DNA of 47,419 nucleotides from Saccoglossus kowalevskii (lineage: Eukaryota; Hemichordata; Enteropneusta; Harrimaniidae). Below are positions 35,057 to 46,650 of this stretch, one piece after another. Location: contig NW_003137330.1 of assembly GCF_000003605.2 (NCBI RefSeq), forward strand, positions 233,367 to 280,785, written 5' to 3'. Made by a program: the position numbers and the translations under genes. How positions within the stretch are numbered: the stretch's first letter is position 1; each line of letters opens with the position of its first letter. Under the pieces are notes generated by a model. The model saw nothing but the letters and a program-made list of their open reading frames with translations, had not been told where the DNA came from and did not search any database.

Positions 35057-36380
35057 AAGAAAGTCGCGTGTATCGTCATCTTGAAAATATCGCAATACTC
35101 TCTTTGTTGCGCCAAGTCAGAAGGCATTGACTGCCATCCTCCATTGATTGCGGCATTGTGAATTTTGCAGTAATTGTGTTCGTCACCGCACGACTCGTCC
35201 TATTGCTTTCACGTCCAACATCCATACCCAAATCACGCATCCCGGCGTTTTAGACGTGTAATTTGTTAGACAAATAACTCCGTTATTACTAAGTACCTAT
35301 GTCGGAATTGAAATCGCCCAGCTTTTATACAGAGCCACGTGTTCCGAATGGCCACAATGCAAATATAGACATTGTACTCGCTACAGATCATCACCACAGG
35401 TATACCTCTAATCTTGTCAACCCCTATTTTCTACCGACTTGACCTCGTAACTCTCACAATTAAATGTACACATTTGTATACACCCACGAAATGCAGTCGG
35501 ACTGACTCGCTAGGAACAGATGCGCCCACTCACGCAGTGCAATTGACGATTGACCCAAATTATGTCAGACATCGAACGTGGTAAACCTGTACAAGTATAC
35601 AAGCTCTGAAAGCGACGACGATTAATTATGGTCATTGATGAGGCGGACAGAATTATAATTACTATAATGTGACTGTCTGTGCATATAGATATATATCTTG
35701 CGTCGGGCAAGAAGGTGGTGGTGGTGTTATGTTTATAACAAAAACGTTGCTTCCCGTTTCCGAAACATCTCTACACATCTACATTGAGAAATTATGGATT
35801 AATGTCAGAAAAGGCAAACAATGTCAGACTATATAGAAGAAATATATCACTGGTATTAATTTTTGATTCAATAACTACGGAATAAACAATTATTATATTA
35901 TAATAAGTGAACATGACCGGGCAGAAATTCATTGATGGTTCTATATGGCGATAGATCTAAGCACCCATGACATTGTGACAATAGTATTTTGAACACGGTG
36001 ATGTAGACTGTTTCATCATTTGTAATAACTGAGACACTCAGTACAAGTGATCACAACCATGTAGTATATGAAGATTTGTTTTCATACCTCGGTGTCGTGT
36101 GAAGAGAGACGTGTGCTGAAATATAAATCTTGCAAATTATCAAGGACGAGACAGACACTTCTGTAACGTACATTGAACTAAGCACACTAGTAACAACGAT
36201 AATAATACTAACTGAAACAAGGAATTTATAACGTATACTAGTATTCCCACCAAACGTATCGGCAACAAATTTTATTCGTCATGTCCATGGCTTTGTAATA
36301 TGATGGAAGTTTGGAGTATTATTATCCTACTGGTACAAAGAATCACTACGTGATAGTTTTGAGAGTATGTGATATCACTA
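35057..36380. other. Non-coding stretch, no gene seen
   Basis: Open frames of 66-70 codons at about 35372-35710 lie on both strands and are unrecognised. GGTGGTGGTGGTG near 35713 is a short simple repeat. Confidence 0.5.
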
Positions 36381-36394
36381 AATAGAGCTGAGTT

Positions 36395-37318
36395 GCATGG
36401 CCAAATTTGACTCACTCTGAGGTTGAAAAAGATCTGTTGCTATACACCAAGCGCTGTCTCTGCCAGATTATGATAGACAAAATATTGAACCTGCCACCCA
36501 TGAGTCCTGCTGATCAAAGAATCTTTCAAAGGTTTTTAAGGACGGGTAAATAGATCCAATTTCCCTCAGATCAAACTCAGGTTCTGTTAAAAGTGGTCCA
36601 GCCAAAAAATGGCAAATAGATGAAAATCGATCTAACCTATTAAAATTGATGACACCACTGCTAAGAGCAGAGGTACAGCTGGACCTCATGTTAGTATCCT
36701 ATTGATGAACAAAGAAGTGCGGTTGTTTCCTACAGACCATTAATTGATGATTTTGGAGGAATGTTCCTGGGATTCTCTCAGGGCACTACCTTTCTGTGGA
36801 TATGGTAGCTTCATTACATGCAGGACAGAACAATCATAGAGATTTTACCAATGAAGTCAAGCTGTAGGACAGACAGCTACTTTCCAATTAAATGATGTAG
36901 TTACTCAGATAAGTTGTTCACTGAACAGGAAAAAGAAAAATGGGGGCAAGAGAATTGTTCGGCCCAACACTTGAAACAAAAATTAGCTGTACTGGGAACT
37001 AGTACCGAGGTAGTATTTACAAGTGATGTACACTGTGATGATGAGACACCCAAATTAATTTTGAAGCATTGGTAGTGAGCATTTAAGGGATATGGACGAC
37101 TAATTATGGGTAAACATGCGGCATCACCATTAAAAATATTTTATGACAACTGGACATCCAATCAAGCTGTTCTTGAGGAACAGGACTACATAAAGGCTAT
37201 AGCCCCGTAATAAGATCAGAGCTTAGATCAGATCCACAGATTGTGTCTTTGTTTTACTAAAAGCAGCCTAGAAAAAAAACGTCCCGCTAAGGGTCCATTG
37301 ATCAAAGCATCAGTCTAA
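36395..37318 (+). pseudogene. Decayed coding-like region, family not recognised
   Basis: Three plus-strand pieces look protein-like rather than random. The first is 36395-36553 (52 codons, with THSEVEKDLLLYTKRC and SPADQRIFQRFLRTGK before TAG). The second is 36550-36705 in another frame (51 codons, with GPAKKWQIDENRSNLLKL). The third is 36896-37318, back in the first frame, interrupted only by the double stops TAGTGA at 37073 and TAATAA at 37208 (59, 43 and 34 codons, with LFTEQEKEKWGQEN and FKGYGRLIMGKHAASPLKIF). Charged residues are frequent and CpG is scarce (about nine in 840 bp). That fits an old methylated mobile element or a processed pseudogene. No domain could be named. Confidence 0.35.
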
Positions 37319-37533
37319 TACTACACATGTTACGTAACCTTCTTTTGAACCACTGGAACCAGCGACATTTGGGTAATTGATGTATAAGAACATTTTCTGC
37401 TCAAAATTTTCATTGGCTGACAGAGCAGCGAAAAGGCAGAATTAACATTTCTTGATCGCTGCTTTCTGTGAAAATAAAAACACTTAGTTAGTGTTACCAT
37501 GGCAGCCTTGAGTTCACGGCAGCAAATCAAAAG

Positions 37534-37725
37534 ATGAATTTAACGCAAATGCAATTATTATTCCCCCTCTCCCCCTTCTACTTTGTTGGTACGAGGACTG
37601 AAACCAATTTGCTTTGCCCAGTCATCAGAGTCATGCGCTTTTATTACTACAGAAATAAGGAGAACAGGAGCGATACCAAGCAGGTGTTTGACTTTAACTT
37701 AACACGACCATTGCTCCTTGGTTGA
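37534..37725 (+). pseudogene. Possible tyrosine recombinase fragment
   Basis: This 63-codon frame contains TETNLLCPVIRVMRFYYY and, after RSDTKQVF, DFNLTRPLLLG. In DIRS- and Crypton-type tyrosine recombinases an LCPV..L..Y element is followed by an LF...LTR element at about this spacing, between the first catalytic Arg and the HxxR motif. Neither the catalytic Arg nor the HxxR...H/W..Y part can be recognised nearby, so at best it is a fragment. Its frame differs from that of the last part of the coding-like block just upstream. The resemblance is limited and could be accidental. Confidence 0.3.
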
Positions 37726-38565
37726 AACACACAATCGCCTTAGCATATACCAACTAAAGAAAGACTTGCCTGGCATATGGATCAGGTCATAGCACTGTCT
37801 AATTTAATGGCCTTCCAGGCTGATGCATCTGTTGATAACACATCTTCATCCGTCATTACAAATAGATAAGTCACTGTGACATAAGGTAGTGTAGTGAGTG
37901 TGTTCATTAGCCCGGGGTTATATAGAATAATTTTGTTTGGTTTTAAAAAACCTTTATGCCCATGGATCTCTTTTTACACTTTTCATTTATTCCCTTGTTT
38001 TGGACATGTGTTTTGGACATAGTCCCACCAAGTTTTCAAAGTTTCAAGTGAAATTAAGTATTTCTCAACTTACTAGACTGATGAAACCTGTTTTTAGCTA
38101 GTTTGTCATTAGTGTAATTATTATATTACTCTCCAATGAGAAGAAAAAGCAGGACCGAAATCTTAACAGTGAATACTGTCTCATCTATATTATTTTAATT
38201 AATTATGTGCTATAGGTTGTACTCTTCTTCCTACTAGGGTTTTTGGAGTAGACATTTTCTTTGCTTCAGAACAGACAGATTACCCACCTCATTGGTTTGC
38301 TTTTGTATCTAAGAGTTTAAATCGATACTCAATATCGTTTTATGTACGGTCCATATGGTTTTAGGTAGTGAATTAGATCAGATTCATCTAGTGATATTCT
38401 ATGATATAGGAAAACCATACCTTACAGTGCCTGCCTCCTGTCAATTCATCTCTCTGCAGCACTTGTCTAGAAGTGTGAAGCTGGTGAGCTATGGGACCTG
38501 CCTAGGCTCTGTTATGTTCTTTCAAATGCCGGGTTCTGGCTACTCTTAGGCAAAATTTATTATAA
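37726..38565 (+). other. Continuation of the CpG-poor block with protein-like pieces
   Basis: One stretch from about 38220 reads CTLLPTRVFGVDIFFASEQ and continues with TDYPPHWFAFVSKSLNRY. The next frame (38355-38549, beginning MVLGSELDQIHLV) overlaps it. Both are plus strand and lie in CpG-poor DNA like the block upstream, so they may belong to the same dead element. No domain is recognised. Confidence 0.25.
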
Positions 38566-40305
38566 AAATTTCCAGTCAAGGTCGAGTCATGCTCAAGAGT
38601 TCAATCGATATGTTGATTGGTCTAAGGTAAATATGGTTTTCCTATGTAAATTGTCAATATGTCAATATGTGAATCCAATCTAACTTATAAAGTATAGCAA
38701 TGATCTAAAAATATTATAAAATGTATAATAATATAATTAAAACAATTTAGGCAATTTTGAATTGGTGTATTAAAACACTAATTAAAACAGAAAACCAAAC
38801 AAATAATATCTTGTTGGTACATTTCTGAATCATTGACATGAGAACTGAGGTAATTGAAAGTAATTGGAACACGTAACTACATACATTTTTTTTATTAAAA
38901 GAAAAACACAATGCATTGTTTCAGTCGCAGTACGATTCTTTAAAAGCAACAGTTGTATGAACGTGCTCAATGATATTATTACTAAAAACCTTTTTAAAAA
39001 GATCACAATTGGGACTGATGATTATTATGTCATAGGTCTCACTGGCGGCGTGGGCCAGAACAGTGAATTGTGTATTTGAGTGTAGAGTCTTTCCTCAATG
39101 TACGCGAAAACACAACCAGTGTTCGAGTCATTGGGTTGATGATAATTTTGGATCTCTTTTTTCTTTCGGCCTAAATAACAACAGATCATTGAGAGGTGGA
39201 AGGTAAAACTTTCAATAGGGATGCATAACTTTCTCATACATAGAAATTTCGAACTAAAGATAAAAAATACTATGCGCATTTATCTATAACTTGTATCAAA
39301 TTCAAATCCTTGAAAAATAATACCTAAGAAACAATTAATCCTAACAAAAACTATACGTGCATAAGGCCAAGGTGCTCATGTTTCTAAAAAGATATAAATT
39401 AACTAAGGATGGCAATATTAAATGATAGGATTACGATAGATAATCTGAGTCAACACACAAATCTTACCTATATAACGACAGGTCATAGAGAGGGGAGAGG
39501 TCACACAGGCAAGACAATGCATGTTACCTGTGAGGGCGATAACCCGAAATAGTTAGGCAAATGCCATGTTAATGAATATACAATGTTTCTGGATATAAAA
39601 ACATTCAATAAAAGTCAACAAAGGGTGAAATATTTGAGGTTCCAATAACCTATTGGTCACAATTAAGTAGTTTGTTCTAACTTACAGAAAATGAGATGAA
39701 TACCGTTGCAATATTTAGAAATTTCTTAATTTTGGTTGGAAAATGAACGATCCACAAATACTGGTAAACCGAGGTAAATGCATCAATTTGTACGCTACTC
39801 CAATAGAAGTGTTTAGATATCGTTATAAATCCCATACAACACTCCCATGAATGTAATTGATTTATAATACAGATACACATATTTATAATACATAGATACA
39901 CATGCAATGCTTGATGTTCTTTGAAATATAAAGTAGCTGCTGTTACCGTTGTATTATTATTTCAATAAAACAAAACTGGTTCTGTGTGCCATAATGTATG
40001 AGACACTTTGGAAGGATTATGATGATGCAGCTGACATTGCACAGAACAACAATGAAAAACACTTATGAACGTAGATTAACTGTAGATATGTGTGGGGTTA
40101 GTAGTACGTTCGATACACAAGGTCAACGTCAAATTGACGTTGTTGTCAAAGGCCGACAAAAAGGGCAACTAGACCTAGAACTACACTGAAGATGTAATTA
40201 GTTCCCTATCGCGTTACTGAGTATAGGAATACTCTTCCAATGAAGGTCAAAGACTCAAAAACAACTAACTTGGACTTTAGTATTAATTCTAGGCTATCAC
40301 AAGAT
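38566..40305. other. Non-coding AT-rich stretch, no gene seen
   Basis: Open frames are 84 codons or fewer and unrecognised (39025-39279 and 39677-39907 minus, 38864-39079 and 39998-40189 plus). A short GTCAATAT direct repeat lies near 38652. Nothing else is supported. Confidence 0.5.
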
Positions 40306-41010
40306 CATTACTGGGTCCTGTAGATTGTTTAACAAAAATGAAAAAACCATTTCCCGTGGTGTAAATGGTATATGATTATGACACAGAGTCATTACCCTGT
40401 TCCGTGGTTTGTTTGACACAAATGTCAGTACCATCTCCCGTGGTTTGTTTGACACAAATGTCAGTATCGTGTGGGTTTTGTTTAACGCAAATGTTGGTTA
40501 CAGTTCTCTAAATGTTTCAGTTTCAGTTTTACGGGTTGTTCGACATACATGTCAGCAGCGGTTTATTTCAATAAATAATAGTACCGTCTACATAGTTGGA
40601 TTGATACGAGTGGCAGTAACTAGCTTCCGCGATTTTTATTTTTTTATTTTTTTTCCTTTATTTTTTTTACCCCCACCCCTCCCAAATGCAGGATAGTTGT
40701 TCGACACAAATGTGTACGCCGAATGTCTGTTACAAAGGGCATTACCGGTTCTCGTGTTTCGCTTGACAAGAAATGGCATTACTGATTCAGTTCTTTTGAG
40801 GGTAACTTAAACGTTTGACACAAATTTGCTTCTATCAACTCATGGTGCTTGCGAGCAGTCCTTGTCGGTTACAATTGTTTGAATTGTTGGACATAAATGC
40901 CGATATCAGTGCGTGCATTACCGGTTTCTATGGTTACATACCTGTCAGTGCCATTTTGTGTGGGGTTTCAACGCATATAGCAGTACCAGTTTTTTGCGGT
41001 CTGTTTGACA
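40306..41010. repeat. Degenerate minisatellite, unit about 36 bp
   Basis: The clearest pair is CCGTGGTTTGTTTGACACAA at 40402 and again at 40438, offset 36 bp. Diverged restarts of TGTTTGACACAAATGTCAGT and of ATTACCGGTTCTCGTG-like text continue to about 41010, for example near 40470, 40530, 40697, 40760, 40815, 40885 and 41003. A T-rich tract interrupts at about 40637-40670. It is non-coding, and the 95- and 91-codon plus frames are by-products. Confidence 0.7.
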
Positions 41011-41240
41011 TATGTGATTACTTTTTACACAAACGTCACAAACAGTTCCAATCATCTGACATAAAAGTGACACAACGTGGTCTAACTTGATGCATATGAT
41101 ACGTATTAGTCTTTTCCAATGTTTGAAAAGATAACCTAATTTACAAATTCTTCCGAACAGCCGTCTTATTAGCTCATTGTATGACAACCTAATATGGGGG
41201 TGTACGACACAAATCACGGTGCCCTCAATTCTTAACATGA
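41011..41240. repeat. 230-bp tandem duplication, copy 1
   Basis: This begins TATGTGATTACTTTTTACAC and ends CTTAACATGA. It is identical to 41241-41470 apart from one base (T at 41170, C at 41400). The left edge falls inside the last unit of the minisatellite. A minus-strand 97-codon frame here is mirrored by a frame of 90 codons in the second copy, giving the same peptide. That is explained by the duplication and is not evidence for a gene. Confidence 0.97.
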
Positions 41241-41470
41241 TATGTGATTACTTTTTACACAAACGTCACAAACAGTTCCAATCATCTGACATAAAAGTGA
41301 CACAACGTGGTCTAACTTGATGCATATGATACGTATTAGTCTTTTCCAATGTTTGAAAAGATAACCTAATTTACAAATTCTTCCGAACAGCCGTCTTATC
41401 AGCTCATTGTATGACAACCTAATATGGGGGTGTACGACACAAATCACGGTGCCCTCAATTCTTAACATGA
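41241..41470. repeat. 230-bp tandem duplication, copy 2
   Basis: This is the second copy of 41011-41240, head to tail with no spacer and one mismatch. The near-identity implies a very recent duplication, recent gene conversion, or a duplication introduced in assembly. Confidence 0.97.
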
Positions 41471-41852
41471 TACATTTGTTAACATGTAGTCGTATATTTT
41501 GCATTTACTTTTAGTTTTAATTACCCATCACAACCACACCTAATTAACCACAATACTGTTTATCTAAGTATATCTATCTATTACATGAATTCGACAAAAT
41601 GTATTCTTCGGGTATATGCTGTAAAACGAGATTTCGTTATGGTGTACATGATAGCTCTACGTTTACTGACTTTACATATTATCTGCGTCTGTGTGCTATA
41701 TGCATCGGGAATAGATTCTTGAAAAAAACTCACCTGCGTCGGGATGTATACTATATGCCGTTAATGGTGGCCCAGAAAACGTACAAAGTCATATTAAAAT
41801 CCACTTTACTTCAGATCAGATACGTACTGATCGAAGAGTCAAACGTCAAAAA

Positions 41853-41925
41853 CGATATGTACTAGTCCTTTTCCAATATTCGAAAAGATAGCTCAATCTG
41901 TCAGTTCCCTCAGCGTAGTCTAAAT
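41853..41925. repeat. Diverged third copy of part of the 230-bp unit
   Basis: CGATATGTACTAGTCCTTTTCC, read with gaps and followed by AATATTCGAAAAGATAGC, aligns with GATACGTATTAGTCTTTTCC and AATGTTTGAAAAGATAAC of the 230-bp unit. Scattered agreement continues to about 41925. It shows the unit is older than its recent duplication. Confidence 0.55.
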
Positions 41926-43323
41926 ATCAATCTTTCTGTTTGTTTTACGCCACTCTGGGCTATAAAGAGGGCTATTACGCGACAGGCTGCGCAGTTGTTC
42001 TTTTTACAAGGCCACTATTGCTTCCTACGCGAGTCTTGTAAATGTAAGGGCAAACTTCCGCCCGCAATTAAAATAACGTTCTACCTGAAAGCTAGTGTAG
42101 CAGCGCCGGTTCACTCACTCATGACTGCATATAAACTGCCTATATAACATGTGCATATAATTGCGACAATTTACCAGCGCTGAGTGCAGCTTGCTACATT
42201 CACATGCCGAGCTATAATGGTTCCCAATAGAAACCGACTCCATTTACCTTCTCGGGCAAAAAGAATGCCTGCCGATATTCCGCCCGTTTAAAAACCCATT
42301 TCCTATTCTGTTTACATTTTTACCCTAGCAACACTGCTCAAGCTTCAACTGTCTATTAGAATTGTTAGTTCACGGTTTTCAGGCGCGTCACAATCTCGTG
42401 ACATTGACGATTTGTACTTTTCTACTCTGGAAGTATTGGTATAAGCACGTCACAATGGTGCGGCCACAACGTGATGTCGGTGATTACGGGCGCATATACT
42501 AAGCATTCCCCCTTCTTGCACGGTTCTACTGAAATAAATATATTGTATCGCATTTTCAAATTAATCATTGATTCAGAATTGCAATGCATGAAGTCGTTAG
42601 TATATTATTAGTCACTCGGGTCTATCCAAAAAAGCATGTATTTTGCGTTTTGCTTATTGCAGTTCTTTTTCATCCTGTCGTACAGCTGCGTTTTTAACGT
42701 AGTACGATGTATTACTTTTATAATTCTATTCATTTTTCCGTTTAATTGTATTTAGTTTTGCTGGTTTTCTTAATCTTGTTATGCGTGGCAGTAAGGTTAT
42801 CACTACATTTGATGAATTACCAGGGTAGACCTGTTTTTTGAAATCAATCTGCCATGGTAAATGTACAACAGCGTTTTATCTATAATGAATTTACATATTT
42901 TAATTACATTGCTGCGCGTTTCTCATTGGTTGATGAATAACCAGTCACGTAAGCCGACATGCAGATGCGGGAAAGATTGTTTTTACCATCTCATGTCGTG
43001 TAAATTGAGCAAGCAAAGCAACACGCGTACGGACTGTCACTGACACATTTTTTCAAACCATATTTTGTCGTGTCATTGTAATTATAATCAGCGACACCAG
43101 TGAATCGAGCACAACGCTCACTACGATTTGTTATAACGGTATTGCTGTCATGGCAATAACAGGTAGTGAATACATTTTTAAAAACTTTTCCAAAATAATG
43201 CGCACCAACAAGTTGGGAATAATTTACAGAAAGAAACTGCAGCATTGAAAACGGTTGTTCTCGTGACTCAATGTATAATATTCAAAAACAGAACATACAT
43301 AATGTGCGCAGCAACACTATGAG
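41926..43323. other. Non-coding stretch, no gene seen
   Basis: The section 41940-42500 is somewhat richer in CpG and has CTATAAAGAGGGC near 41959, a TATA-like string with no supported gene downstream. Frames of 60 and 84 codons near 42861-43245 are unrecognised. Confidence 0.45.
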
Positions 43324-43533
43324 CTAGTTACCCCCATGAGAGATAATGGTCCGGTCATAACACGTCATTTTTTTTGCGTCAACTGCATCTGTCGAGTTAG
43401 TCAGAACAATTGAATTAGCCAGACAACTTCCAACGTTTTTTTTTTTTAAATACAGCTTCGACTTGTCATCGCTAAAACACATCTTTCGATCCACTTTGTT
43501 CAGTGCGAGGAATTTTAATTCGCCACCTTTCAT
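43324..43533 (-). CDS. Unrecognised hydrophilic ORF, 69 codons
   Basis: On the minus strand the frame begins MKGGELKFLALNKVDRKMC in a good context (GTAAAGATGA) and is rich in Lys, Asp and Ser. An A-rich run encodes three lysines midway (YLKKKN). Composition is more protein-like than that of most frames in the window, but there is no domain, no clear splice site and no promoter. A chance frame is the simplest alternative. Confidence 0.2.
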   Translation of the reverse strand: MKGGELKFLALNKVDRKMCFSDDKSKLYLKKKNVGSCLANSIVLTNSTDAVDAKKMTCYDRTIISHGGN

Positions 43534-43891
43534 CTTTACGTCTGTTTATCGGGAGTATCTTAGTGAGCAAGACTGTCAGCTCGGAATCAAGTAATTTTCG
43601 TCGGGAAATTGTTGGTATACAACTTGAATGTTGACCGTCTCTGCTTTAATGAACTCATTTGTGTATTCCTGGCCTAGTAGCTACGATCCACAAGAGGGAG
43701 CTGGTTATTGTCATATTGCAAACGGAAGCGGTGGTTATTACATCCAACTCATTGTGTGTATCCATGCTCACTATTCTACCATCAGATGCGACAATGAATT
43801 TAGTTAAGGTTCCCGGAGCTAATGTTCAACCTTGCTTGGTTGGCGCCAGCTAGTACATACAACGAAGTTCTGTGACGAAATTTGGGTTATG

Positions 43892-44117
43892 TACTGTAAA
43901 ACACACTGAAATAGCTACATGCCGTTTTAGCGAGTTTGGCTCAATACATGAATTAACAAAATCTTTATTTAGCTAAAATGCCAACAATCTCATTGCGAGA
44001 ATATACTTTATGTTAAATTAGCGACATCTTGAATTAGCGAAATCACAGGTTAGATAAATTAGCTAAAATGACATGCTAGCTAAAATAAAAACAAAAACAA
44101 AAACGTGTTTTACTGTA
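43892..44117. mobile_element. TA-flanked inverted-repeat element (mariner-like MITE)
   Basis: The left border is TACTGTAAAACACACTG. The right border is CGTGTTTTACTGTA. After the flanking TA the termini read CWGTAAAACAC inward from both sides. Flanking TA dinucleotides fit Tc1/mariner-type insertion. The 226-bp interior carries at least five scattered variants of TTAGC(G/T)AAA(T), in the same strand sense, and an AAACA repeat near the right end. It is non-coding. The superfamily assignment rests only on the TA borders and short terminal repeat. Confidence 0.6.
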
Positions 44118-44217
44118 TTTGCACAAACAAAAACCAAGAAAGACAACTGTGACATTCAATACTAGGAACTGTCGCTTGACACAAACTTCATTATATAAAT
44201 GCGATGCTAGTTGTATG

Positions 44218-44386
44218 TTAAAGCGGGAGGGTCGTCACGTGCGCACGCGCAGGAATTGAGTCCCAAGTCGCGATGATAACAACACATGCTGAGAATGCAA
44301 AAGCTCATGGGTAGACGCTTGTTTGTAAACAATGACACGCTATGGACATCTGACGCATGCGTAAGTGACGACTTCCCTCGTTTTAA
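44218..44386 (-). mobile_element. TTAA-flanked inverted-repeat element, type B
   Basis: The left end is TTAAAGCGGGAGGGTCGTCA. The right end read inward is TTAAAACGAGGGAAGTCGTCA. It is 169 bp with TTAA on both sides. Its interior aligns with the reverse complement of 47180-47338 (shared AATTGAGTCCCAAG, GTAGACGCTTGTTTGTAAAC, AATGACACGCTAT), so the two copies are in opposite orientation about 3 kb apart. The 75-codon minus frame here is element DNA. Confidence 0.85.
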
Positions 44387-45429
44387 CTGGCGATAATATT
44401 CAATTATTATCAATCGTAATGTGATTTTTAGCATATGAAGTCAAACAAGCGTCTTTTACAAATAGAATACTTCTATAGAATGACATGATACCGCAGATGC
44501 CGCACCATACATGTGGAGACGGAGTGCTGTTGATATCAATGGTATCATCTCCAGTCAGAGTGATCTATTTCTAGTATGACCCCAATCGACGTACCGACAA
44601 ATGTAACCAATGCAATCATTTCATTTCTCGCAAATGACGTTTTTGCATTGCGTCAAGGGATTGCATCATTCCTCTCTGTATTACAGCCATTTAAAGTTAC
44701 GTATACAACAGGGTTTATGTAAACAATCGAAGTTTTTTACAAGCTTATGTGACACATTCCGTTACGATTCCACAATGTAATTCCCGTCACTACAGCGTTG
44801 CCGTTCGTATATTTTTATCTGAAGGACATTACCAGTGCAAGTTGGAACACCGTGTATCGTGTTTGCAATATGCAACGGGTGTAAGCAATGTGTTTGTATA
44901 CACGAAATTTGAAGACGTGAAGCCGCATGGCGTGCTCAACGCCTGCCAGAGAGCTTGTTATTATCGGGAAGGAAAGGTTCGCTAAAATTAAATTGTATCG
45001 AACAAAAATTATGAAAATCTATTTTTTAAATAAAATATATATTTTATATATATTTTTTTTAATTAGAGTATTATTTTCACACCTGTACGTCTACACGTAG
45101 ATATGATGTATGAATTAGCCCTATTGATGGCGCTAGTCTTCAGTGAACCTATGTCACATTTGTTATCAGAGCTATGTGGTTGAGAACATGCTGTTTTTGT
45201 TAATTACTACAAGTTCATGAATATTAATTGGATAATATTTTATCATAAACTAAAAACATTGTTCTTCAAACACAGCTAAGTATTCATTCAATGGCAATTA
45301 AATGTGCACTTATTGTTTTCGGTGGAATCAACGCTGAGCAAACGACCTGACCGGGAAATGAACAACTACTAGTATTGCGATAGAGAGAGAAATGTGTGCG
45401 CAATACGTGCACCCGGATAAAACGAGTAC
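44387..45429. other. Non-coding stretch, one unrecognised frame
   Basis: A plus frame of 78 codons at 44749-44985 (beginning MTHSVTIPQCNSRHYSVAV) has six cysteines and a hydrophilic C-terminus but no recognised domain. A T/A-only tract lies at about 45023-45062. Nothing else is supported. Confidence 0.4.
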
Positions 45430-45619
45430 GAATATTGCCTAAGGCGCGACCTTACTAGGGGGTCCGGGGCATGCTCTCCCTTAAAATATTTGAAATCTAG
45501 ACTCCCTGAATCGCTATTTCCTGCATTTTGATGAGCATATTGTGCTGACACAATGGGCTTCAGCTTGATTTTAGAGGGGTGACACCCCCCCCCATTTTTC
45601 GGAGGGATCGCCGCCACTG
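45430..45619 (-). mobile_element. hAT-like non-autonomous element, partial
   Basis: Read on the minus strand it begins CAGTGGCGGCGATCCCTCCG at 45619, a typical hAT-like terminus, followed by a run of G. Its body aligns over about 190 bp with 30862-31106 in the opposite orientation (AAGCTGAAGCCCATTGTGTC, AAAATGCAGGAAAT, GAGAGCATGCCCCGGACC, CTAGTAAGGTCGCGCCTTA). The far terminal repeat is not recognisable, so the copy is truncated or diverged there. The 88-codon minus frame here is element DNA. Confidence 0.7.
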
Positions 45620-46640
45620 TCCGCACAACGTCCAATCTTGTTACCTAACTTAGTGTACGCAATAACTTGAAGGATGAGATGCACATTTTTAACCACTCTT
45701 TTAAAAGTTGAAGATGATATCTGTATATAAACTGTGGTTATGGTTAAACACAGCATTTGTTTACACTTTTTTTTTCCGAATGCAAACTGTCAAAACACCT
45801 TTTCACGAAAATAAAAAGGGTGAATTACATTTGTATGTCGGTTTTGCGTTCAATCCTATAAGATTATAATGAATAACGTAAGGTGATGGTTATCTGAGAA
45901 TCTCAAGACAATCGGACAAATGGTGTTGAAGCTTTTTCAAATTAAATTTCTCGATGAATACCGATAAATAAACAGAGATATTTGTTAATTTACAAAGTCA
46001 AACAATTTGTGACAAAATTGTCATGAACTAATGCCAATGACTGAATTGGCTTGGCCCTTAAATCCATTGAATTACTTTTTCAATGTCTAGGGGGAAATTA
46101 TGTATATTAGATAGCTCGGAGACATTTAGATAGGGTTATGTACGTATGTCAATCAAATAAAGCTATGTAAATAAAGTCCTACAAAAATAACAATTTTTCA
46201 TAAAAGGATTATACTTAGACACACTTTGGGGGTTTGTCACACTGAAAATAGAGAGTTCAAATTTGTATTGCATATTTACATTGATGTGTACGTTTCAAGA
46301 ATTTAATCAAAGAAAGCTTGGAAAGAACTCCCATGTGTTGGAGACACATTAAAATTAATTCATAATTTAAGATTGGCCTTTCAAACAAGGAGCTTGGCAA
46401 CTAATATTGTCTGCTATTTGTATAACGTGAAAACAATGTAACCCACAGAAAATACTTACAGAAAGGCATTTCATTTTACATAATGGTTTCTCAGTTTAAA
46501 TAATTCCAGAGCACCTCTACCACAAATTCAATTTCAATCAGATTTTTTTTAATACTAAAAAAGGCTAATAATAATTAAATAATCAATATGCATGTTTTTC
46601 AACATTAAAATAATAATGTCTGTGGATTACCCCAATGAAC
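45620..46640. other. Non-coding AT-rich stretch, no gene seen
   Basis: There is no open frame above 61 codons. CpG is scarce from about 45900 on. No repeat boundary was identified before 46.64 kb. Confidence 0.55.
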
Positions 46641-46650
46641 CAAATGAATT

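Noticed and set aside
34848-35084. A repeat protein with 23-residue units
   Set aside because: The DNA repeats with a 23-bp period that is not codon-aligned per unit. The peptide repeat follows automatically from 3 x 23 bp.
40945-41504. Two neighbouring minus-strand frames with the same peptide, suggesting a gene duplication
   Set aside because: They are produced by the 230-bp non-coding tandem duplication and have no recognisable domain.
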